In this document: piece after piece, positions 39,985 to 54,400 of the stretch
Numbering within the stretch: the first letter of the stretch is position 1
Layout: each line of letters opens with the position of its first letter
DNA from: Thamnaconus septentrionalis
Taxonomy: Eukaryota; Chordata; Actinopteri; Tetraodontiformes; Monacanthidae
DNA length: 64,000 nucleotides
Direction of reading: 5' to 3'
Assembly: GCA_009823395.1 (NCBI GenBank)
Contig: CM020519.1
Location: 2,236,501-2,300,500 of the forward strand
Notes under the pieces: generated by a model
The model's input: the letters and a program-made list of their open reading frames with translations, nothing else
What the model was told of the DNA's origin: nothing
Database searches by the model: none
Position numbers and translations under genes: made by a program

Positions 39985-42309
39985 GTTTAAAATATTTGCA
40001 GTGTAGTGCCCTAAAGGGAGGATATGTGATCTGATTTTATTTGAGCCTGACAGTTTTTAACTTTGCAAGTAGTCCAAGCATGAAAATCTGAGAGCAGACA
40101 GCGAGTTGCATAGCCATAAAATACTGTAGGTAAAGCTTGTTCAACATGTACTGGCCTCAAGGCAATGGAATAACCTTCCTTCGCATTCCATTTTAATACC
40201 AAGTTCAGGATTATGTTTTTGCAGACAGGGCAGTTGGAGACAGGTTCGTCTGTGTCTGCCGTTTTTCTTTGAACAGTAAAAGTGTACGAAAGCAATCTTC
40301 TGCTACAGATTTTACTGAAGTCACTCTTCCTTTCTGCCCATGATATTCATATGTGTCACTGTAAGTGTATATATGTCCACCTGTATTCATGTCATCCCTA
40401 CGTTTGCACCAACAAGGCTGGATCTACTTGTAGATTCTGCATACATTTTGTAATTGCCCGTGCGATTGCACTGCAGCTTTTGCACACATGCACTGATGAG
40501 CCCCACTTCCGCTCCTTCAGACCTGCCGAGCACTCGGTGAAGCTGATACTCAACTCGGCGCTGTCAGGAGAAGAAGGAACATATGAGACATGTCAAACCC
40601 CGCCTCTTTGTTTATCCCTCTATGTGGGCTATTTTTAGCGAGTCAAAGTGCAGAGAGTTGCTGTCACTCCGCTTCATGAGCCTTTGACAGAGACCCGACC
40701 CGTCTGTTTAAGAAGCGCTCCAGCGCTGACACCACCCAGCACCGCTGTCAGTCTCTGCAGAGGTAAAAACACCCGGATCAGACCCCAGCTGACCCAAATG
40801 TCAGGTTTCAGGGATGGTGCAACACCCAGAAATCTGGAATTATTCCACTTTCTTTCTCTTTTTTCCTTTTAAACGGAGATTGTAGAGATGCTTTGAAAGC
40901 TTTGTGCAGGTTGATGGAGTTCACTTTGATCGTGACCTGAACGTGGCTTTGCCCACCAAGATTCAACACGCAACTGAATTTGTGATCGCACAAGACGGAA
41001 CCTCTGAGTCAAAACGCTGCTAACTGTAGTATTTCAGGCCATTCTGTCTGTTGATATCACCACAAGCTGGAGCAACTTGCCTGACTTCTGTCTAGACCAC
41101 AGCAGAGTGTCATTCATCCATTCGTTTTCGTTCATTTATTTATTTTTGGTTTTTGGTTTTTTGTTTTTTTGTCCCAGAGTTTGCAGTTCAAACACATACT
41201 GTTAAATAATTCCACTACATCGAATCCAATTTGGGCCAGATACATTTCAGTTCAATCGCCGGAGCTGCAAGATTATTTACAGAAGATGAAAAAATGTGTA
41301 TCTTTGTTTTAGTGTCTTCATAAATAATGTAGCAGAGATCTGAGTTTATCATCATCAGACTGTGAGATGAAGCCCAGGCGCCCAGCGGTGATGCTAATGA
41401 GTCGAGGGGAACAGCAGCCAATCTGGATGTGTGGAGGACAGAAGCTCAACACGGCGTGAGGAGGCAGCAGGGACCTCACGCTGGCACCAGTGTCATGGCA
41501 AACGTGGCCGGCTCATTAAAATTTGCAATAAAACCTTTTGTGAAGTGTGAGGTCCTCTGTCATCTGTTCGCCTTCGGTGGATTTTAACGGCAGGTGACGG
41601 TTCAAAGAGTTTTATTATCAGCGCCCTGGCTATTTTTTTTTTCTTTAGTCGGTCGCTTTCAATATTCTGCGGCCTAGCTGGCCGTGGCCTCTGCAGTGCA
41701 GCTAGATTGATTGCTTTGGAATCGTAGGAGAAGACAAAGAAAAATGCAGGGGAAGAAGAGATCAACACGGGGCGGCCTCAGTCCAGGCAGAATTAGATTT
41801 CAATGAATTTAAAGAGCAAAGAGCGACGCTGGGAGCTTTTCTCTTCTCCTGGACGGCTCAAGCAAGACTGCAGACTGCAGCCGAACACTGGCACGCAGTG
41901 ACACACGTCTGACACTCACTTTGAAAGTCGTGGCAACATCAGCACGTGCAACAGTCGCGCTGCAGAGAGGCGGCTCAACTGCAATAACTTGTATCCACTG
42001 CATCATCCGGTCTGGATGCAGAGGAGTCTGCGGAGAAAGTCAACTCAGGGCAGGCAAAGATTATCAGCAAAGCAGAAGCACGGAGGCATTTTGGTTCTGC
42101 TGGTTGAGAATCTGTGGAATTCATTGCAAATCAAATTGCCAGCGCGACATTCGGCGCGCTCCACGCGTGCTCTCCTCAAAAATCTCTCCACTGCTCGCAC
42201 CGCGGCTGCCTTCACTTCTAATCATGTCGGTTGCTGCGTGCGTGTCGGCGTCTGTGTGCACGCACCGCGTCAGATCTTCGCATGGAGGGAAAACAAGTGC
42301 GAGTGCTGC

Positions 42310-42312
<3 letters not shown>

Positions 42313-42353
<41 letters not shown>
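42313..42353. repeat. (TA)n microsatellite
   Basis: About 20 perfect TA units, self-complementary. Confidence 0.92.
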
Positions 42354-42359
<6 letters not shown>

Positions 42360-42704
42360 AATTAATTATTTTGCGCAGACCAAGGTCATTAGTCAAGCGT
42401 CCTCTGAGTGAAAAGCTCGTCCCTCTTCAGCAACATGGACTTGCAGCCCCGGGAGAGCACAAATACTCGTCATGACTTTCTTTCTTTCCTTTTCTTTTCT
42501 TGCCCGGAAACAAGCTGCGGACGCCGGAGTCACAGGAGAGGGGAGGCACGACCGGTGGCTGGTGTCACACTGCATCGGGCGCCGGGAAGTTATGCTGCAT
42601 GTGTGCCCACGCACTGCCACCCCGGCGCCCCATACAGCGGCCCCGGTCATATATACACACGCCCAGGGCACTGGAGACACACAGCTGCAAAGTCACAACC
42701 ACTG

Positions 42705-42707
<3 letters not shown>

Positions 42708-42744
<37 letters not shown>
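42708..42744. repeat. (GT)n microsatellite
   Basis: About 18 GT units. Confidence 0.9.
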
Positions 42745-42746
<2 letters not shown>

Positions 42747-43440
42747 AGTGTGGTCCTATAGATCATTGACCTTTGCTGTCCGCCCTCCTCTGCCTCTGCT
42801 CCAGCCACATGATCCAAGGAGCTGAGCTGAGCTGAGCCGAGCTGGGACTGGTGTGTTGTGAAGGAGGCGTCATGCAACATGCCCGATTAATATTCAAGCG
42901 CTGGCTGCTCTCGGTGAACTGCTAGAGGACCAGACCGCGGCTGAATATTGTTGGTCTTGTTCATTTGTTTCCCCTGCAACACATCTGAGTCTCGGCACGC
43001 TTCCTCCCTTTTGTGTTTTTGCCACTGGTGGCTCCCTGGTGCTGCCCTTGACTGGGAACACACTGGGAGCACACTGGAAATTATTTCAACCAACAACAAC
43101 TAGAAGAAGAACAAAATGAAAAAAAATATTCTAGTACTGAGCAGCATCTTTTGGAATGCAAGGGGCATTGTGAGTTGGAAATATCTTTTTCCATTCCAAA
43201 AATAAAAGCTGGCATTCATAGTGCATCTTCGCCATCATCACCCCTGCCGAACTTCTAGTTCTAGTTCTGGTGCTGTTGTTTCACAGCAGCCAGTTTCACC
43301 GCCTGAAGACTTCCAAGAGTGTGTGTGATGTAACTCTACTAGTCAGTCAGAAGTCAAGCAAAGAGATCTTTGCCTCAAAAAAAATAATAAAAAAATCGCA
43401 ATTCATTATTGTTTAGGCTAGTATATATACATGTATATAC

Positions 43441-43743
43441 ACTATGAGTCAAAAGTTTGGACACAACTGTTTCCACTTTCTACACTGTAGATACACACTG
43501 AAGATATCAAATATATGACCAAAATATGTGGATTAATGTGGGGAAAGAAAAACATGTTCTATATTCGAGATCATCTAAAATATAAAACTTGTTATTTCAC
43601 ACATTTCTGTTTAATACATATATACATATTCCATATGTGTTCATTCATAGTTCTGATGCCTTGAGTGACAATCTACAATGTCAATGAAACTGAAAGAAAA
43701 AACATTTAATCAGACGTATGTGGCCAAACTTTTGACTGGTAGT
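43441..43743. mobile_element. Tc1-like MITE with GTCAAAAGTTTGG termini
   Basis: The left end ACTATGAGTCAAAAGTTTGG and the right end (reverse complement ACTACCAGTCAAAAGTTTGG) form about 24-bp inverted repeats around about 300 bp of AT-rich DNA. The pattern matches the widespread fish element whose ends read GTCAAAAGTTTGGACAC. No transposase is encoded. A (CA)n(TA)n(CA)n tract begins directly at the right edge. Confidence 0.85.
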
Positions 43744-43784
<41 letters not shown>

Positions 43785-46520
43785 CACACACACATCATAC
43801 TGCAACATCCAGCCCAACCTTATTATCAGCAGCTTGGTCCACAGTCACTTCCTTTCCTTCTAACAGGAATCTTCTACAGATCCACTAGAGAGTTGTACTT
43901 TGACAAGGCGGATGTGTGGATGCGTATGTGTGTCCACCCTTGAACCCAGTCGCATTGCATCGCAAGGCAAGTCGCAGCATTCCTGCAATATAGGAGAAAT
44001 TGGATGTCAACTCTCGCCAGTCTCCTAGACTGACTATACTGATTCCATTTGTTTTCCCTGCTGCTACTGTGTGTATAGTAGATGGAACCAGGGGAGAGTC
44101 AGCAGAAGGCGGCGGGACCCCGCTGACACTTCCACTCCGAGCCGGAACCTCCATCTCCCTCACCGTACACAACACGACTTAAACAGAGCGGATGTGTGGG
44201 GGGGAGGGGGAAGTCGGGCCCTCCCTCGTCTCCTGGGTCTCGCCGCTTGTTTGCACCTCGCTGCACGCGGCCCCCCGACTGCTGAGGAATCACAGCCAAA
44301 ATCACTCCACATCAGTTACCCCCCCCCTCCCCGTGTTGCCTCGTCTCAGCATCTAATTACTCGTGCTGCATCCGACGCTGACAGCGTGTGTTCAGTCCTC
44401 CGGTCGGTGTAATTGTGGTGGGGAGGAAAAAAAAAAGGGGGGGGGGAGCCTTGCCGGCTCACCCACCAATCTGTTGTCCCCTCATTGTGACTGTATTTCT
44501 CACCACAGCCTTGACAGAAGAAGAGATGATTGAGAGTTTGGGGGCAATTTTAGCAGCGGTACTGAAAACACTTTGAATTTATTTCAGGAAATTATGCATC
44601 AAACAGAATGAAAGTGTTGGGGTTTTCTATGCGGAAATAAGCGAGGTGGGAGAAAATTCATACAACAAAAATATCAGGTTCACAACACAAATCATGTAAA
44701 TAAACAGTCATATCTGAGTGAGCTGGCAAACATGAGGAAGTCAGTGACATCACTGGCCTAGGTGAACTGGACAGCTGGAGAAAAGTGTCCTTTGAACGAG
44801 GCTTCATCCGTCTCAAAACACTGCTGGACCATCACAGAGAAGTTCTCCTAAATTAATTTGACAAAATTATTGTGATACCACTAAGGAGTCCTGGCTGAAC
44901 AGCTGCCTCTGTTGATCTGAGGTCAGTCTGGCAGCGCAGTGAGGAAAGAGCACGTGCGCCACCTACTGACCGAGGAGGTATTATCACCCTTGATTAAAAA
45001 AAAAAGAAGAAGAAGAAGAAGAAGAAGAAAAGAAAAATTGAAAACAAAGTCTCATTATAGGAATTGCAATCCAAACATGATGTACGCCATTTCTAACTTC
45101 CGAAGTATCTGAACTATCTTTCGAAAAAGGAAAGAAAATACACATTTATTCTTTAGCTAAACAAAAAGGAAGGCTACTGAGCTGCTAGCTAGCTCGACCT
45201 CTTTATGTAATAGCACGAGGCTGCCAGCGCTCTCCGCGCACACCAAATCCAGATTAACTGCCAGAGTGTCTGTGGTCGTGCGTGTGTAAACACTGAAAAT
45301 GAATTTATCCAATATGAATTAATTAATCAGCGGTCACAATCGGAACCAAACGGCCCCACTGGCCAAGTGTGTTGTTACGCAACAGGGGATTTTCAGCCTC
45401 CCTCCCCGCGTGTTCCGGTTAAATGAATAAATTCCTCGAAACATTGTTTGGTTCATGGAACATTTCGCTAAACAACAGCGTTTGTTAAAGGCTGGAGCCG
45501 TGAAAAACGTACACTACGTATATTCAGTGTTGGGTGTACATATTGCGTGTGCGTAATGCTTGTGTTTAGCATTTGCTGCCCTCTAGAGGTGATGTTGCAA
45601 AATGTTAAATTAGTTTACAGTCTGAACTGTATGATTATTATTATTATCATCATCAATAAATAATTATAATCATTATCAACTGTGTAGTCTACTTTATTCT
45701 AGAGGATATACTGATTTTTTTTTTTCCCCTTCCAGCCTGGCACACATCTGTCCGACAGCAGCTGCTTCACAACAACACAAAGCAAGAACCTCCACCATGC
45801 TCAGTCATGCACATAAGTGAGCATCCACATAAGTGAGATCATGGAAGACTGATTATGTATTGTCTAAATGTAAGTATTGTAAGCAACACAGTCATTTACA
45901 GGCGGATTTTGACAAACAGCAGCCAAAAGACAAATGTGTTAAAATAGAAAGAAAAGAAACGAACAATTAACAAATAATGAACACACTTATATATACATAT
46001 ACAGTACATATATAAAGTTTCAGCAATCAAGTACAGAAAGTGGTGCCATCACACAAATAAATTATCTCAAGAGGTACGAAGGCAATGGCTGACTAACAGA
46101 TCAGAACATAAAACATCCTTTTAAAAAAAAAATTTAAACTGGAAAGTCAACTGATACGTATCTTTGCGCATTTTTTAGTGGTTGCACGGTAATTCTGTTC
46201 ATTTTCTAGTGATTATACGGCGTATACCTGAGTATCACGTACAGACCACATTATTAATATAAAGAGAAAAGCACACCGAGTGAAGTTCAAACGAGTTAAA
46301 CGAGTCAATGGGGGGTTAACAGCGTGTTAACTGGTTGATCCAAGACAAATAAAGCACCACATCTAAGCAAACCCCGCCTCCCTCCGAGCACCAGTCTGAT
46401 TTATCCGCTTTCCTCTGGCGCCCCCCTCAGGATATAACTCACCTACACTGCCTGCACCGGCCTGGAGGCTCCCATCTGCGCTGTGATTGGATGATGAGTT
46501 GCCGGCAGGCCCAGCTGAGC

Positions 46521-46525
<5 letters not shown>

Positions 46526-46558
<33 letters not shown>
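46526..46558. repeat. (CTG)11 microsatellite
   Basis: About eleven CTG units. The opposite strand would read poly-Gln inside an otherwise unrecognised 128-codon frame, which I do not accept as a gene. Confidence 0.9.
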
Positions 46559-47944
46559 CTCCACCGTCCACCGTCGTCACGCCGTAAATTTCATAATCTA
46601 TCAAAACAACGTCAAACATATGGGGGGAGGGATCAAGCCTAATATTGGAAGGCACCAGAAAATGAAAAGCTGCGGTGTGCCGGGGGATAATCCTGTAGAC
46701 ATCTGACAAAACAAAGCAGATCTCATCAACTTGTGCTGCCCTCCAGATATTAATACCGTCCACCGAGGCGCTGCCTTGCTCAGAGGCCCCGTCGGGAGCA
46801 GACAGGGGCCTGGCTACAACCTGGAACACACATTCGCGGAAACCTCTTCCCGGTCGTATTTGACCTGCTTACGACGACGCTGCAGCTGAAAATGAAGAAC
46901 ATCTGTTTTTTTGTAAAGTAGGTGTGAAGTTTTGGTTGAAGCCGGAGACGCTGCAAAGTGGCGTGAAGAAAACAAAGACAGCAACATCGGGAAGATTCCA
47001 TTCGACATACAAAACACCGCTCCTGATTCTATTAGAAATGTAAATATTTGTTTTTAGGAAGACGGCTGTCCAATGAAAAATAATCTCATAATTCCAGGAA
47101 GTCTTGCTTTTTTTCACTTCCTGTTTTTTTTGCACGTCTGTTTGATTTGAGAAGGGACGCTGTGTCAAAGAGCACAACATGATGCATCATGGATTCATGG
47201 ATTGTGTGACCCCAGTGACACGGCTGTACTCAGTTCCTGCTTTGTAATGTATAGGGAGGATATGGATTAAGCAACGCTTATATCACTTCCTGTGTATAAT
47301 GTAAATGAAAAAAAAAGACCTTTGCAAGCCTTCACATGTGAACGTTTTTCAGGGATGAACGTACAAACAGTCGGCCTCCAGGAAGTTTGGACAACAACGC
47401 CGTTTTTACCTTTTTGTTTTTGTGAATTAGATGGGAAGGATTTGAAACGGAACGGCTGAAATGAGATTGAAGTTCAGACTTTCAGCTTTTATTCCAGAGG
47501 TTTAAGCGAACCGTTGGTTTTAATAGTGGGATGAAAAGTCTGCAGGGATCAACGGGTGTCACCGGGTTCACCACCCAGCTGTCTCCTCTCACCTCACCTG
47601 TACCTGCACGACGCTTCCCCGTTGCCTCAGAAAAGGATCCGTCGATCAGAACTGAACAGAATTCACTCTGCATCGCCGCCAACAAAGTTCTTCTTTGGCT
47701 CCTGAAGATCTTGCATCAGTTGTCTGGGTTGCAGGTGGAGGTTGAAAGTAGAAATTTTGTCTTCACACTTTTTTTTTTTTTTTTTTACACAGTTGTTGAA
47801 CAGTTGTGATTGAATCAGTTCACACTTCCTCCAACTCCATCTGCCCATATATGGGTCTTTACCTTTAGGTAAGTCGAGCTCAGTCTCGGTGGAAAATGTA
47901 TGAAAATATGAAAACATATTGCTGTAATTTGCAGTAATCCATCG

Positions 47945-47945
<1 letters not shown>

Positions 47946-47991
<46 letters not shown>
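47946..47991. repeat. (CA)n microsatellite
   Basis: About 23 perfect CA units, 450 bp upstream of the GABRR1 start. Confidence 0.9.
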
Positions 47992-47993
<2 letters not shown>

Positions 47994-48441
47994 TACCCAG
48001 CACACAGCTGTTTGCACCTTGTTCCCTTCTCTTCAGATAACAGACTCACGTGATCTGCACACCTGTCACTTTAACCTGCGCATGTGTCCAGAGGGGGGCA
48101 CGCCAGTCTCCCCTCGGGAAGGGGGGCCAACGGGAGGGGGGGGGTGGAAGAGGGGGTGGAGAGGAAGAGAAAAACGTGTTGCGCGTCCATGATGATCGGA
48201 CTCATCCGAGAGAGCAAATCCGAGCCATCTGACGCGGAGGATTTGTAGGTTTAGGCGAAATTCCTTTCCTCCCCTCCCCTCCTCCTCCTCTGGCCGATTT
48301 AATACCGCGCCGTCCATGTATGGATTTTCACTATGTTTACGACGTGGGCCATGTGCGGGACGCGCGTCCCAGGCGCGGGAGGACGCGGAGTTGTGTCGCT
48401 GCGCATCTGAGACCTGTTTTTGCAGCGGGACGCCGGGCGCC

Positions 48442-51400
48442 ATGCACACGGACGTGGTGCTGCTCAACCTGCTGCTCTGGACGGCCGGAGAGTCCGGGCA
48501 GCCGCGGCCCAGAGGACAGGCCCTGGAGCCCTACAGGCACATCAGGTCAGTCGAGCAGGAGGACGGGAAAGACTCGGCCAAAGACTCGGCAGCTCGTGCG
48601 TAATTACGCACGAAGGAGCAGAGATTTGGTGCCGTGTAGAAACTTATAGAATGACAAGGAAGTGCAGGTTGCTCCCGGGACTGCGGTCAAAACCCCTCAA
48701 TCTGGATTTGAGGAAACGGGATAATTGGGTACCAATAAAGGATTATATGCGATTAAACTAAGCTTGAAGGTTGGCATTTTGGAATATAAGCTGACAAAAC
48801 AAAAACAGAACCCCTGAACTCCATCTAGAGGCTCTTACACCTTCCTCTCACACTCACTGCCACTGACCCAATTCAGTGGGACTGAATCCAGATCTTTAAT
48901 TGTTCATTTAAAAAGGGGCAAGATTTGGCAATTTAGGTATAAAAATATTAAAAAAGAACTGAAAAGGTCATTGTTGATATTATGTAATAGATGAGTGTTG
49001 TGCTTCGTGGATAGCCACCATATTTAGCACGCTAAGTAGCTAGTTCTGCTCGCCCTCTTGATAAAATATCTGTTTTTTACGATTTAATGATGATCTTAAC
49101 AAGAAACGCTATACAAGAAAGATTCTAATCCGATCTTTTATATTGACACGCTAACATCACTGAAACAAATAAAAAATGAATGTCTTATTTTGTCAAAACT
49201 TTTTTATCTGTCACAAAATAAAAAGTACTAAAGAATGTTTATTCTCAATAGTTGGATATCAAAATATTTTTGCTCCAATGGTTTATTGCTACTACTTTTA
49301 GGCCAACAATTAGCCACTGGCTAATTGGCTCCAGGTTTAAACGTTGGAGGTGAAGGTTTAGGCACTGAAGATTTGCAAAAGAAAATAATAAAAATAAACA
49401 TTTATGATCCGTTAATCTGTTGTTTTTTCCCCCGGGAAGCGCAGATGTCGGATGTGTCATTGTTGTCACTATGGAGTGCAGAAATGGAATTGAAACGTCT
49501 GTTGCCTCTGTTGGTCCTGTGCAACAGTGACTTAATGATATCATTCATTGTGATGCAAGGATTGAGAAAAAGTTACATTACATCATTGAAACGTTCTAAG
49601 ATGTTTGGTTTGGATGGTGCAACTGCTGTTTAGACGAGTCAGTGCGTGAGAGGAAGGCCTGTTGTTTTGTGTTTGTGTCTTAAAAGTGTGATTCAAGTCA
49701 CGCATTTAAGACACAAAATTGAACTGACTGGTATTTCTCAGAGCAGGACTATAAGACAACACCTCGATAATGTCATTGACTGCCAAAATACTCCTGAAGG
49801 AAGGTGACCTGAACTTTGACCCGACTTTGCCACAAAATTGAAACTACAACATGTAGTAACATTACTCACTAACCTTGGAAAGGGCCAATAGTAACATGGT
49901 GAAAGGGATGAAGATCGCCACCTGGTGTTGCAACAAGGGGGCAGGAAAAAGAGTTCAACAAAAAGACCATCTTCCCAAGTCCACTAACGCTGAATTCCTG
50001 AGATTTAGCCCGGTGTTTGACCAGAATCGTGGCATTGTGCAGCCATGTGGCTCCCTGTTTGATCGTCTCAGCTGACAGCGGCAAAATGTGACATGTGCCC
50101 AGTTTGAAAAAAACAAAAACAAAACACACTCAGTCTGATTACATAACCTCTAATCTAAGTGTGTTAATATGCTTTTTGAATTATTGCTATTGTCACGGCC
50201 TGGGAAAGGTCAGCCGGGCGGAAGAAAGGCAAGCAATTAAATACCTTTTCCTTTTTTTCAATGTAGAAACATGATGTCGCGCTCCTCTGCTGTGCATCTG
50301 TTGTCCGATACATGTTTGGATTTGAGTTTATTTTAGTGGAGTTAATACCGCCGGAAATGCTCCGGTTGTAATTCAATTCAAAATGAAACGATGCAGCCGC
50401 GGTGGCGACCAGACGTTTCCTGTAATTCCAAGAACTGTCATCATCATTTGCATGTTCCGCTGGTTTTAATGAAGCACTGCTGCGTCTCAGTATCCTCAAG
50501 TCCACTCAGCTTAGAGCGAGAGGGCCATTAAGCCAAGCAGACGGTGCGCTGACGGCTCATCAGCTCTTTGACCTTGCTGCACTCTGTTCTCGGTCAATTG
50601 ACTCCTCAGCTACCAGCGCAGCCCGGTGCTTGGCCGTTCTGTTTACTACAATAAGACGAAAACCCTGGTACCTCTGGTCTTGGCACTGAAAAGGCGGGAA
50701 CAGCCCACTGGTCCGACCTCCCATCAGTCCGACAAATTGCGCATTGGACCAACCACCCATTACGATTAGAGTGAGGGTTAGGGTTACGGCTGGGGTTAGG
50801 GGAGGTCGGACCAATGCCATGCTCCCAAAAAGGCGAGACTCTGGATGCCAGAAGCGTTGACATCCTCTCAGGTTCAGTTTCCATGTCATAGCCAAGTTTA
50901 TAAGATTTAGGAGATTGGCAAAAATCCCAAAGTGGAGCCAGATTAAGGCTGCACTTTGACTTGTTGAGATCAGCCAATCAAAGTTGATCCGGTGGATCCC
51001 ATCCACGCTTCAGCTTCTTTCCAGTTCTGAAAGTTTAGGTGACTCTGTCAGTAGGAGCCTGTTTGTTGTTGGTCATGCCTCTGGTTTTGCACAAAATCAT
51101 CATCCTTATCATATTTTCCCAACTTTCAGGTCTAAACGAGAAGTGCCGCTCACCCAGGGGTCCAGTCATAGGATCGGCAGGTGTGTATGTTGTTCTTCAC
51201 CCGCAGTCACACTGCAGCAAGGCCTCACCGGAGGCAGAGGGACGGCCCAGACTGAAGCAGCACACGGTCAAAGATTTTAATCACACCACCGTTGGCGGTA
51301 TCTGGTCAGGGGACGGCTCGGCCGCCGTGTCTTTTACTAAAGCCTATATAATCCATTCTTATCCTCCAGAACCAGGATGTACATAAGATTATTATTTTTT

Positions 51401-54400
51401 TCTGTGCTACTTAACCTCAATGTAGCAATAATAACAATAATAAGCCACTATCGTTCAAGTCAAACTGTTGGGAAACACAACACGTAGTCGGGAAAATTGC
51501 GAACTGTCCAGACACAAGAACGTTTTGCTAATATACTCTGTGTTTTTTTTCCTCCAATTTTAGTGCCATATCTAAAAGGAGTCCGGATATGACCAAAAAG
51601 TGGGGCACGAAGACGGAGCAGCTGCTGAGGATCGATGACCACGACTTCACCATGAGACCTGGATTTGGAGGTGGGTGTCACTCAGAAGGAACCGCGACAA
51701 AAAAAAGTTGCGATGGTGGCTACACGATCCGAAGAACCAGGAAGTTAGCACGAAATGACAGGAAGTAGTAGAAAAATTAGAGCCAAAGATTAGAAAATAG
51801 CAGCTGTGATCCGTTTCCGAAGATGTCGCTTTTCAAATTCCATCTCCAGACGGAAATATTACATGTTTGATTTTTTTTGTTGTTGTTTTTTTTAGACTCT
51901 ACACTGTAGCTCATCTGATCCACTCAATATGCACAACTAGGTTGGAGGTGGGAGTGTCCACCGCTGGCTTGTAGGAGTGACATAACGGAGCGGGATTATG
52001 TCTGAGCCACGCTGCCGGGGGGGGGGGCGACCGTGATTAATTACCAAGCAGCCACAGTCTGTAGCTTTACATTACAATAAACTCCTCTCCTAATCTGCCA
52101 GATTAGCAGCCCTCGCAGAGCCAAAACCCGCTTGATTTAAAATGCACACCAGAGCACACGCACACACACACACACACACACAGTCCAAATTGCTCCTATA
52201 CGCTTGCAGTAACATATGGAGTTCTTGAAAAGAGATCTGTTGCTTCGTGGAAGTGAGTCATTAACGCTGCCGTTTGGTTTTACTGGTTTTTAAGGAAAGT
52301 TTAGTGGAAAGACGCCATGCGAGGCTTCAGCAAGTCCTTCAAGAGTCTCTGACGTTCAGGTGAATTTGGCCAACTGACGCCTGAATGGCTGGATTTATCT
52401 TTCTGCGTTAAGCCACTGCTGGCCAAACAATGCATGTGGCCTCTACACTGGACCTTCTTGGTAACAGAGTCGCTTTCCTGTCTTCGGTACTTTGGGTAAA
52501 GGTAAAGACATCTTAACAATTTGCAGTTTTAAAACAAATAATTACATTTATCAATTCATTCATCCAAACAAAAGGCATTGGTACTGTGCAGTGTGAAGCC
52601 AGGCCACTGGGTGTTTATTCATTCTGCCATTTGATAGAAAAAGCTGCGTCCATCAGCTTTATGGGGATTTGGATCAGAAAGATAAAAGAGCAGAGGTCGC
52701 CCAACAAAAAGGATTGTTATAAAAAGGAGTCACAACCTTCATGATAATCCAGGCAGTTCTGAACGGAGACCTGGACAACATCTGTGCATGCTGACTGAAC
52801 AGAGCAAAATATACATTAACAGCTGCATCGCTCTTTCAGGACCTGCGGTGCCAGTTGGTGTGGACGTCCAGGTTGAGAGCTTGGATGCTATTTCTGAAGT
52901 TGACATGGTGAGTTTTGGCCAAAAACTCTATATCACATCAACCCCTTGCTCCGATGATTAGCAGCTCGACTATATAAACAACTTATTAAAAATTTTACAA
53001 GACCGGACTTTTGACCTTTAAGACTTGGATAAAACAACTCGCCTGGTTCCAAATGGTCGATTATCGAGTCCAACGTTGCGACCTTCTCCCCTGTGCCAGG
53101 ACTTCACCATGACCCTCTACCTGAGGCACTACTGGAAGGACGAGCGTCTGTCCTTCAGGAGCAACACCAACCAGAGCATGACCTTCGACAGCCGCCTGGT
53201 GAAGAAGATCTGGGTGCCCGACATGTTTTTCGTCCACTCCAAGAGGTCCTTCACCCACGACACAACCACCGACAACGTCATGCTGCGGGTCTATCCGGAC
53301 GGCAAAGTCCTCTACAGTCTCAGGTGAGAGGCCTTTCGGTCAGGTGATCAGCCCGTCCTGCCCCAACAGCGAAGACGCATTTTCACATTTGAGTTTGATA
53401 CCTTCTCCAAACAAACTAACAAGGGGGCCTCTCAATCCCCAGCAGAGCACACATTTGTTTGGCAGAGCCAGTTCGTGACCACGCCGAGTGTCAGCAGTTT
53501 AATTACCATTAACTCTCTACCCAACACGACAAAGTGGCACCAGCTGCCGCTGCACAAGATGTGTATTTAAGGGGATAAAGTTGTGCCAATTACGGGCTGC
53601 TAATACCGCCCAGGCGAGGAGGCTCGCAGCCAAAATCGCCGATGCTGTAATCCACATTACAGAACCCCCGGCAGAGATTAACAGCTGGCCATCTGCCCCC
53701 TGTTGTGGCCAGCCGCTCGCAGCGCCCCCGTCCCGCTTTCGGCAACAACAGAAATTCGAAAACCACTGCATTCACCAATATTTGCTCTCACTTGTCGGCA
53801 GCGTGTGACTCGAACCGACACCAGGGCGCTGCAACCGCTGAAACGGGTGGGGGAGGGAAAAAATGACCTGCGATTGAAGGGCGGAGTCAAAGGAAGCTTT
53901 CGTCGAGCGGAACTCCGCAACGGGGCTGGAACCAAATCAGAAAACCTGTTTATGCTCCCGATGGAAATTTCGGCATCCCCGCCACCCGGCATTAGGATGC
54001 AAAGCACTTTTGTAAGCACTTTATGATAACCGGTATACATAACGATGGCCGTCACATGACCTGGATTAATCTGTGAGGGTTTGGAGCTGGTGGGAGATTT
54101 TCCTCTTCCAGATTGATGGGAGACGTGGTCTGCAGAACGTGAGGCCTTCACTACTGTCCTGCGACAAGGATTATCCATTTTCATTTCTCATCTCCACACG
54201 GCCGGGGGGGGGCAGGTGGGGGCAGACCTCTAACCCCTGCGCCACATTTATTTGATAATATATGCGAGAGGTCGGCCCTCGATATGTAGGTTACACGTGT
54301 ACTGTGGCTCTAGAACGGAAATGTCATCATCCAACACCGTCCATGGCTTCATCATCTCTGTTGGAGAAGTTTTTCAGCTCCACCAGCCTCCAGAGTGCTT

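Larger units (their letters stand above)
39641..48441. other. Intergenic region between divergent UBE2J1 and GABRR1, no gene seen
   Basis: I find no exon of a known family in 8.8 kb. The region holds (AAT)n at 39641-39672, (CA)n then (AT)n at 39908-39990, (AT)n at 42313-42353, (GT)n at 42708-42744, a MITE at 43441-43743, (GAA)n at 45002-45030, (CTG)n at 46526-46558 and (CA)n at 47946-47991. The last 150 bp before GABRR1 is CpG-rich. Confidence 0.55.

Noticed and set aside
46443..46829. A 128-codon minus-strand frame with a poly-Gln run, between UBE2J1 and GABRR1
   Set aside because: Outside the CTG tract I see no known domain, no splice partners and no promoter; likely chance, though transcripts could be checked.
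48316..48441. An in-frame upstream ATG that would extend GABRR1 by 42 residues
   Set aside because: The added residues are not signal-peptide-like and do not match rho-1; the start at 48442 aligns with the known signal sequence and has good context.
50766..50800. Telomere-like GGGTTAGGGTTA
   Set aside because: Only two or three imperfect units inside a partly inverted segment; too little to call an interstitial telomeric repeat.
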